Part shown: in pieces, positions 59,922 to 64,000 of the stretch | How the letters are laid out: the number at the start of each line of letters is the position of its first letter | How positions within the stretch are numbered: the stretch's first letter is position 1 | Assembly: GCF_048571125.1 (NCBI RefSeq) | Contig: NZ_CP182343.1 | Coordinates: 3,286,001 to 3,350,000, forward strand | Origin: Arcobacter siniprincipis | GTDB taxonomy: Bacteria > Campylobacterota > Campylobacteria > Campylobacterales > Arcobacteraceae | Direction of reading: 5' to 3' | Length of the DNA: 64,000 nt | Position numbers and translations under genes: made by a program | Notes under the pieces: model-generated | Seen by the model: the letters and a program-made list of their open reading frames with translations, nothing else | Told to the model about the DNA's origin: nothing | Database searches by the model: none

Positions 59922-60579
59922 AAAAGTACTACTTATAGAAGATGATTTACAAATGCAAAGTTTGATAAGCGATTATCTAAAAGATTATCACTTTGACTGT
60001 ACATCATTTTCAAATCCTAAAGATGCCCTTGATGAATTCTTTCAAAACCAAAATTATTGTATTGCTATATTAGATTTGATGTTACCTTTTATGGATGGCT
60101 TTGATTTATTTAAAAAATTAAAACAAATAAAAGATATACCTATTATCATCTCATCTGCAAGGGGTGATATAGGAAATAAAATACATGGTTTTGAATTAGG
60201 AGTTGATGATTATTTAGCAAAACCATATGAACCAAGAGAGCTAGTACTAAGAATAGAACATATTTTAAAAAAATATGAAAATAGTAAAATAATACTAGGT
60301 GATTTTGAAATAGACAAAGAAAATAGAGAAGTAATAGTTGATAATTTTCCAGTTGAATTTACAAAAATAGAGTTTGAGATTTTTATTTTCTTAATAGAAA
60401 ACCTAAATAAAATCTCTTCAAGAGAACAAATACTTCATGCCACGTCACTAGATCCAAATACAAAAAATAGAACAATAGATATGCACATTTCAAATATAAG
60501 ATATAAAATCGGCGATGACTCTAAAAACCCAAAATACATAAAATCTGTTTGGGGTGTTGGTTATAAGTTTGTGAGTTAA
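59914..60579 (+). CDS. OmpR/CpxR-type response regulator
   Basis: A 221-residue regulator: receiver with D54 (AILDLMLPFMDG), YLAKPYEPRE, and winged-helix domain (FTKIEFEIFIFLI, GVGYKFVS). Start is TTG with a strong AAGGAG SD. Co-transcribed with the CpxP-like protein and the kinase; by position it should control the cytochrome/CpxP unit. Confidence 0.93.
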   Translation: MNKKVLLIEDDLQMQSLISDYLKDYHFDCTSFSNPKDALDEFFQNQNYCIAILDLMLPFMDGFDLFKKLKQIKDIPIIISSARGDIGNKIHGFELGVDDYLAKPYEPRELVLRIEHILKKYENSKIILGDFEIDKENREVIVDNFPVEFTKIEFEIFIFLIENLNKISSREQILHATSLDPNTKNRTIDMHISNIRYKIGDDSKNPKYIKSVWGVGYKFVS

Positions 60580-60580
60580 A

Positions 60581-61774
60581 ATGAGTATTACAAAAAAGAT
60601 TTCTATTTTATTTATCATAAGCCTTATTCTTATGAGTATTATTGGATATTGGATAGATAGTATAAATTCCCAAAGAATAGATAGCCTAATAAAAGACAAA
60701 TATTTAAAAATAGCAAATGAGATTTATCAAAATATAGATAATACAAGTTTAGTAAATCAAATAATTAAAGAATATAAACTAAAACCCATCACTAAAAATC
60801 AAACAAATGAAGAAAAGATTTTATATAACGAAGCTCACACTTTTGGCTCTATTTCAATATTTCAAAAGGGCTTTGATGATGAACTTATTCTTCATATAAA
60901 ATATCTTGAAGATGAATATATTTTAAAAACTCAAGATGAAAAAAATCTAAATGAAAAACTTACATTAAATATTTTGGTTTTTCTTGATGTCTTTGTTTTA
61001 TTTCTTATATTTTTGTATATTATTAAACTGCTCTCACCTCTTAAAAAAATCACAAAAGAAATAGAGAGTTTCTCAAAGGGTGATTTAAGTGCAAGAATCA
61101 AAATCAAATCAAATGATGAAATTGGAATATTAGCAAATACCTTTAATAAGATGGCAACTAACCTAGAAGAGTTAATTAAAACAAGAGAAGCCCTACTTAG
61201 AGATATTGGACATGAACTTAGAACTCCAATTGCTAAGGGTAAGTTTGCCATAGAAAAAATTGATGATTTTTCACAAAAAGAGCTTTTAAAAAAGATATTT
61301 TCTGACTTGGAAATTTTAACAAATGAGTTAATAGAACTTGAAAAACTAAATTCATCAAAACTTGATATTACAAAATTTAGTGCGGAAACTTTGATATTAG
61401 AGGCTTTAGATAAATTATATATAAATGATGAGACAAAAATAAATTTAAATATAGAAGATGATTTTAAAATAGAGGGTGATTTAAATTATCTTAGCATTGC
61501 TTTGAAAAACTTAATTGACAATGCCCTTAAATATACTATTTCCTTTCCTATAATTTTAAAAGCCAAAAATAATACTATTTTTATAGAAAATATAGGTGAA
61601 AAACTTTCAAAGGGATTAGATTATTATTTAAAACCTTTCACCCAAGAGTTAGCACAAAGGAATGGCTTTGGATTAGGACTTAGTATTGTTGATAAAATTT
61701 TAAATAGACATTATTTAAAATTAGAATATGAATACAAAAATAAAAACAATATTTTTAAAATCAACTTCAAATAG
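60581..61774 (+). CDS. ArsS/CpxA-like membrane histidine kinase
   Basis: A 397-residue kinase: two membrane helices (about 8-26 and 125-150), HAMP (about 150-200), HisKA with LLRDIGHELRTPIAKGK, ATPase domain with KNLIDNALKY and GFGLGLSIVDKIL. The G1 box is degenerate (IENIGEKLSKG), as in the ArsS group of Campylobacterota. Starts 1 bp after the regulator stop. Periplasmic sensor presumably works with the CpxP-like protein. Confidence 0.9.
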   Translation: MSITKKISILFIISLILMSIIGYWIDSINSQRIDSLIKDKYLKIANEIYQNIDNTSLVNQIIKEYKLKPITKNQTNEEKILYNEAHTFGSISIFQKGFDDELILHIKYLEDEYILKTQDEKNLNEKLTLNILVFLDVFVLFLIFLYIIKLLSPLKKITKEIESFSKGDLSARIKIKSNDEIGILANTFNKMATNLEELIKTREALLRDIGHELRTPIAKGKFAIEKIDDFSQKELLKKIFSDLEILTNELIELEKLNSSKLDITKFSAETLILEALDKLYINDETKINLNIEDDFKIEGDLNYLSIALKNLIDNALKYTISFPIILKAKNNTIFIENIGEKLSKGLDYYLKPFTQELAQRNGFGLGLSIVDKILNRHYLKLEYEYKNKNNIFKINFK

Positions 61775-61793
61775 AAAATTTAGTATAATCCTT

Positions 61794-61799
61794 AAAAAT
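61794..61799 (+). promoter_or_regulatory. -10 box of the TRIC-family gene
   Basis: TATAAT, 22 bp before the start codon, with an A/T-rich upstream tract and no visible -35. Confidence 0.5.
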
Positions 61800-61821
61800 T
61801 AAATAAAAGAGTTAATAATAA

Positions 61822-62427
61822 ATGACGGCATTACAAATTGCAGATATTATTGGAATAATTTGTTTTACTGCTAGTGGATTTTTAATAGCTGTTCATTATA
61901 ACTTAGATATTTTAGGAATAGTTATTTCTTCTTTCTTAACAGCCCTTGGAGGTGGAATGATTAGAGATACAATTGCAAATAAAACTCCATATATTTTTAC
62001 AGATACACTTCCTGTAACACTTGTAATTGGAACAGTTTTTTTATCTCTTGCTTTTAAACTTCATAAAATAGCAGATTTTGAAGGGAAAATAGCCTTTATA
62101 ATTTCTGATGCCATTGGCCTTGTCTCTTTTGCAATAACTGGTTCCATCATAGCTATTGAAAATGACTTCAATTTTGTAGGTGTTTTAATTTTAGCTTTTC
62201 TTACAGCTGTTGGTGGAGGAACAATTAGGGATATTCTAATAAATAGAGTACCATCAATACTTGTAAGTGAGTTTTATGGAACAGTTGCAATAATAGTTGG
62301 TTTAGGTATGTATATTTTACAATTATTTGAGCAAAGAAATATTTTTAATATTACAGTATTATTTATTTTAGGTGTTCTACTGAGATTATTAGCATATTAT
62401 AAAAAGTGGTCTTTACCAAAGTTATAG
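61822..62427 (+). CDS. TRIC/UPF0126 family cation channel
   Basis: A 201-residue membrane protein with seven helices and two tandem repeats, each with the GGG-x-I/M-RD motif: TALGGGMIRDTIANKTPYIF and TAVGGGTIRDILINRVPSIL. Bacterial homologues of trimeric intracellular cation channels. Physiological role in bacteria is unclear. Converges with the GGDEF gene and overlaps its end by 6 bp. Confidence 0.93.
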   Translation: MTALQIADIIGIICFTASGFLIAVHYNLDILGIVISSFLTALGGGMIRDTIANKTPYIFTDTLPVTLVIGTVFLSLAFKLHKIADFEGKIAFIISDAIGLVSFAITGSIIAIENDFNFVGVLILAFLTAVGGGTIRDILINRVPSILVSEFYGTVAIIVGLGMYILQLFEQRNIFNITVLFILGVLLRLLAYYKKWSLPKL

Positions 62428-63348
62428 ATCTACTATAACTTTGTTTTTCCCACTCTCTTTTGCAGTATAAAGTGCTTTATCTGCTCTATTTATAGTTGAT
62501 TCAATATCTTTATCAAGTTGTGCATCAAATTGAGCAACACCTAAACTAAGTGTAAAACTAAATTTTCCTGTTTTTACATCAACAGAATAATCTTCTACAT
62601 TTTGTCTGATATTTTCTGCAACACTTTGGGCAAAAGATAAAGAAGTATTATATAAAAGAATTACAAACTCTTCTCCCCCAAATCTAGCTACAATATCACT
62701 TTTTCTACAGTTATTTTCTAATATTCTTGAAAGTGAAACTATAACTTTATCACCAACAGAGTGTCCATAAGTATCATTTATATTTTTAAAATTATCAACA
62801 TCCAAAATGATGATTGAAATATGATGATTATTTCTAATAGAAAGACTTTGCATAGTATTAGCTGACTCTGTAAAATATCTTCTATTATATAATTGAGTAA
62901 GTGGGTCTTTACTTGAAAGTTCCTTTAACTCTTCATTTGATTTTTTCAATCTTTGTGATGTTTCATGAAGTTTAGTATGGTCATAAATATATAAACATAC
63001 TAATCTTTTATCTAAATCATAAGGAACCAAAGTAACATCTTGTCTCATATATTTAAAAACTTTACCCATAATACTATTTGATTGAATTTTAATTAAGTAC
63101 TCATGAGGCTCTACACTAAAAAAAGAAGTACTTTTTGTTATTAGTACAGATTTTACTTTTCTTACTAACTTTTTTTTATCTATATAAGGGAATTTTTCGC
63201 AAATTTCATGATTAACTATTTCACTTGCTTTTACACCTGTTTTAACTTCAAGCCACTTATTCCAAGCTTTTATATTTAGATCTTCATCTAAAATTATTAT
63301 TCCATTATCAATAGTATTAAAAATGATGTTATTATTTAAAAATTCCAT
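62422..63348 (-). CDS. PAS-GGDEF diguanylate cyclase
   Basis: A 308-residue cytoplasmic protein: PAS domain (about 10-125; GIIILDEDLNIKAWNKWLE), short coiled coil, and GGDEF domain (about 140-305) with active site ARFGGEEFVIL and DPLTQLYNRRYF. The site is intact, so it should make cyclic di-GMP. No RxxD inhibitory site is obvious upstream of the GGEEF loop. Adjacent to cheC with no gap, suggesting a link between c-di-GMP and chemotaxis. Confidence 0.93.
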   Translation of the reverse strand: MEFLNNNIIFNTIDNGIIILDEDLNIKAWNKWLEVKTGVKASEIVNHEICEKFPYIDKKKLVRKVKSVLITKSTSFFSVEPHEYLIKIQSNSIMGKVFKYMRQDVTLVPYDLDKRLVCLYIYDHTKLHETSQRLKKSNEELKELSSKDPLTQLYNRRYFTESANTMQSLSIRNNHHISIIILDVDNFKNINDTYGHSVGDKVIVSLSRILENNCRKSDIVARFGGEEFVILLYNTSLSFAQSVAENIRQNVEDYSVDVKTGKFSFTLSLGVAQFDAQLDKDIESTINRADKALYTAKESGKNKVIVDL

Positions 63349-63966
63349 TTAAATCTCATCCATTATTTTATCTAATGCACTTTTCATAAAGCCAATAGAA
63401 TCATCTCTTAACATCATTATTAGTTCACTATGTATATTTTGAACTTCAAACTCTATTACAGTAGAAATAATTATAATGTGATTATATTCCACATGATAAT
63501 GTTCTTCTAAATTTTGTGCAGACTCTACAACTTTCACATCAGGTGGTGAAAATAAAATATCAGTCTCTATTAGTTCAGCTAGTTTACTAGAAGTAGTTGA
63601 AGAAATAATATTTGTAATTTCTAAAACTACATCTTTTAATTCATCTTCATTTATATCTGATTCATTTAAATCAAATTCTAAGGCTAAATTTTTTAATGAG
63701 CTTTCATCAATTAAAAAAAGGTTTTCCCCTGAAAGTTTTCCGTCAATTAATTGGCTAACTAAATAACAAGCAGGATAATGTTCTACTTTTTCTTGAATAT
63801 AATCCTTAAAATCACTACTTGATAAAGTAGTAATCTTAGGAATACTAAGATTTGCAAATTTTCCTATAATATCAGCAATCGCTGCCGTTGCAGAACCATA
63901 AGATATATTCATCAACTCTTGTAAACAATCTTTTTGATCATCATTAAAACAGTTGCTATCGTTCAT
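63349..63966 (-). CDS. cheC: CheC-family chemotaxis phosphatase
   Basis: A 205-residue CheC-type protein that dephosphorylates CheY-P. Both signature helices are present: LQELMNISYGSATAAIAD (first ELMN site) and VVLEITNIISSTTSSKLAE (second E-x-x-N site). Acts in the cytoplasm on the chemotaxis pathway. First gene of a two-gene unit with the GGDEF protein; the start has AAAGG upstream. No cheD is adjacent. Confidence 0.88.
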   Translation of the reverse strand: MNDSNCFNDDQKDCLQELMNISYGSATAAIADIIGKFANLSIPKITTLSSSDFKDYIQEKVEHYPACYLVSQLIDGKLSGENLFLIDESSLKNLALEFDLNESDINEDELKDVVLEITNIISSTTSSKLAELIETDILFSPPDVKVVESAQNLEEHYHVEYNHIIIISTVIEFEVQNIHSELIMMLRDDSIGFMKSALDKIMDEI

Positions 63967-64000
63967 TATAAAACCTTTAGTTTTAAAAGAATTTGTTTAA

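Noticed and set aside
1..64000. CRISPR arrays, tRNA/rRNA genes, insertion sequences or prophage
   Set aside because: I looked on both strands and saw no regularly spaced repeats, tRNA-like cloverleaf sequences, transposase motifs or phage genes.

Overview
The window looks like a chromosomal segment of a member of the Campylobacterota, most likely an Arcobacteraceae (Arcobacter sensu lato). The DNA is very AT-rich and genes are tightly packed, often with 4-bp ATGA/TTGA overlaps. Typical content of that group is present: NIT-type and Aer-like taxis proteins, CheC, ArsS/CpxA-like kinases, a SHP/diheme c/cytochrome b561 module, and HrcA/HspR-type heat-shock operators. I see no rRNA, tRNA, CRISPR array or insertion sequence. 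The only large repeat is a tandem duplication of about 1.8 kb at 40.6-44.2 kb.

Layout. 1-2.1 kb: end of an RND efflux operon (inner-membrane pump, then a TolC-type lipoprotein) and a convergent cupin gene. 2.2-11.2 kb: an assimilatory sulfur operon (metY, an Rrf2 regulator, cysK, a DUF2061 gene, cysH, cysD, cysN, sulfite reductase, a class-V aminotransferase). 11.2-16.4 kb: a PhoX-type phosphatase lipoprotein, a di-haem protein, a NicO-type metal exporter, a DUF1007 protein and a small periplasmic protein. 16.4-20.3 kb: a membrane metallophosphoesterase and a PAS/MCP pair resembling split energy-taxis receptors. 20.4-24.3 kb (minus strand): hsp20 with stacked HrcA/HspR-type sites, a sensor kinase that has lost its phosphoacceptor His, its substrate-binding partner, and two unannotated related micro-proteins. 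24.5-29.1 kb: typA, a YeeE/TusA-like thiosulfate uptake pair, and glutaminase.

29.1-44.2 kb is the most unusual region. A two-partner secretion pair (TpsA exoprotein, TpsB pore) lies between two paralogous pairs of 7TMR-DISM histidine kinase and OmpR-type regulator. The second pair is divergent from a Slam-like (type XI secretion) outer-membrane protein, which is followed by two tandemly duplicated FecR-domain proteins with a TbpB-like C-terminal barrel. The tpsA and slam promoters carry the same 11-bp-phased direct repeat (TGATTTTG twice), so I infer one regulon of surface or secreted proteins. The two FecR proteins are identical over about 289 residues and then diverge, as expected for a constant secretion/sensor part with a variable exposed part.

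44.2-52.2 kb is one long operon: MacB/LolC-like permease, LolD-like ATPase, a haem-copper-oxidase-like membrane protein without the usual CuB His pair, a polytopic membrane protein, YceI, a periplasmic protein, a phosphoesterase, and a response regulator/kinase pair. 52.3-54.7 kb: a SulP transporter with a universal stress protein. 54.7-57.4 kb: eptA, a PAP2 phosphatase and dgkA, that is, envelope phosphoethanolamine modification with diacylglycerol recycling. 57.5-61.8 kb: SHP, diheme c, a cytochrome b561-diheme c fusion broken by a +1 frameshift, a CpxP-like protein and its two-component system. 61.8-64 kb: a TRIC-type channel, a PAS-GGDEF cyclase and CheC.
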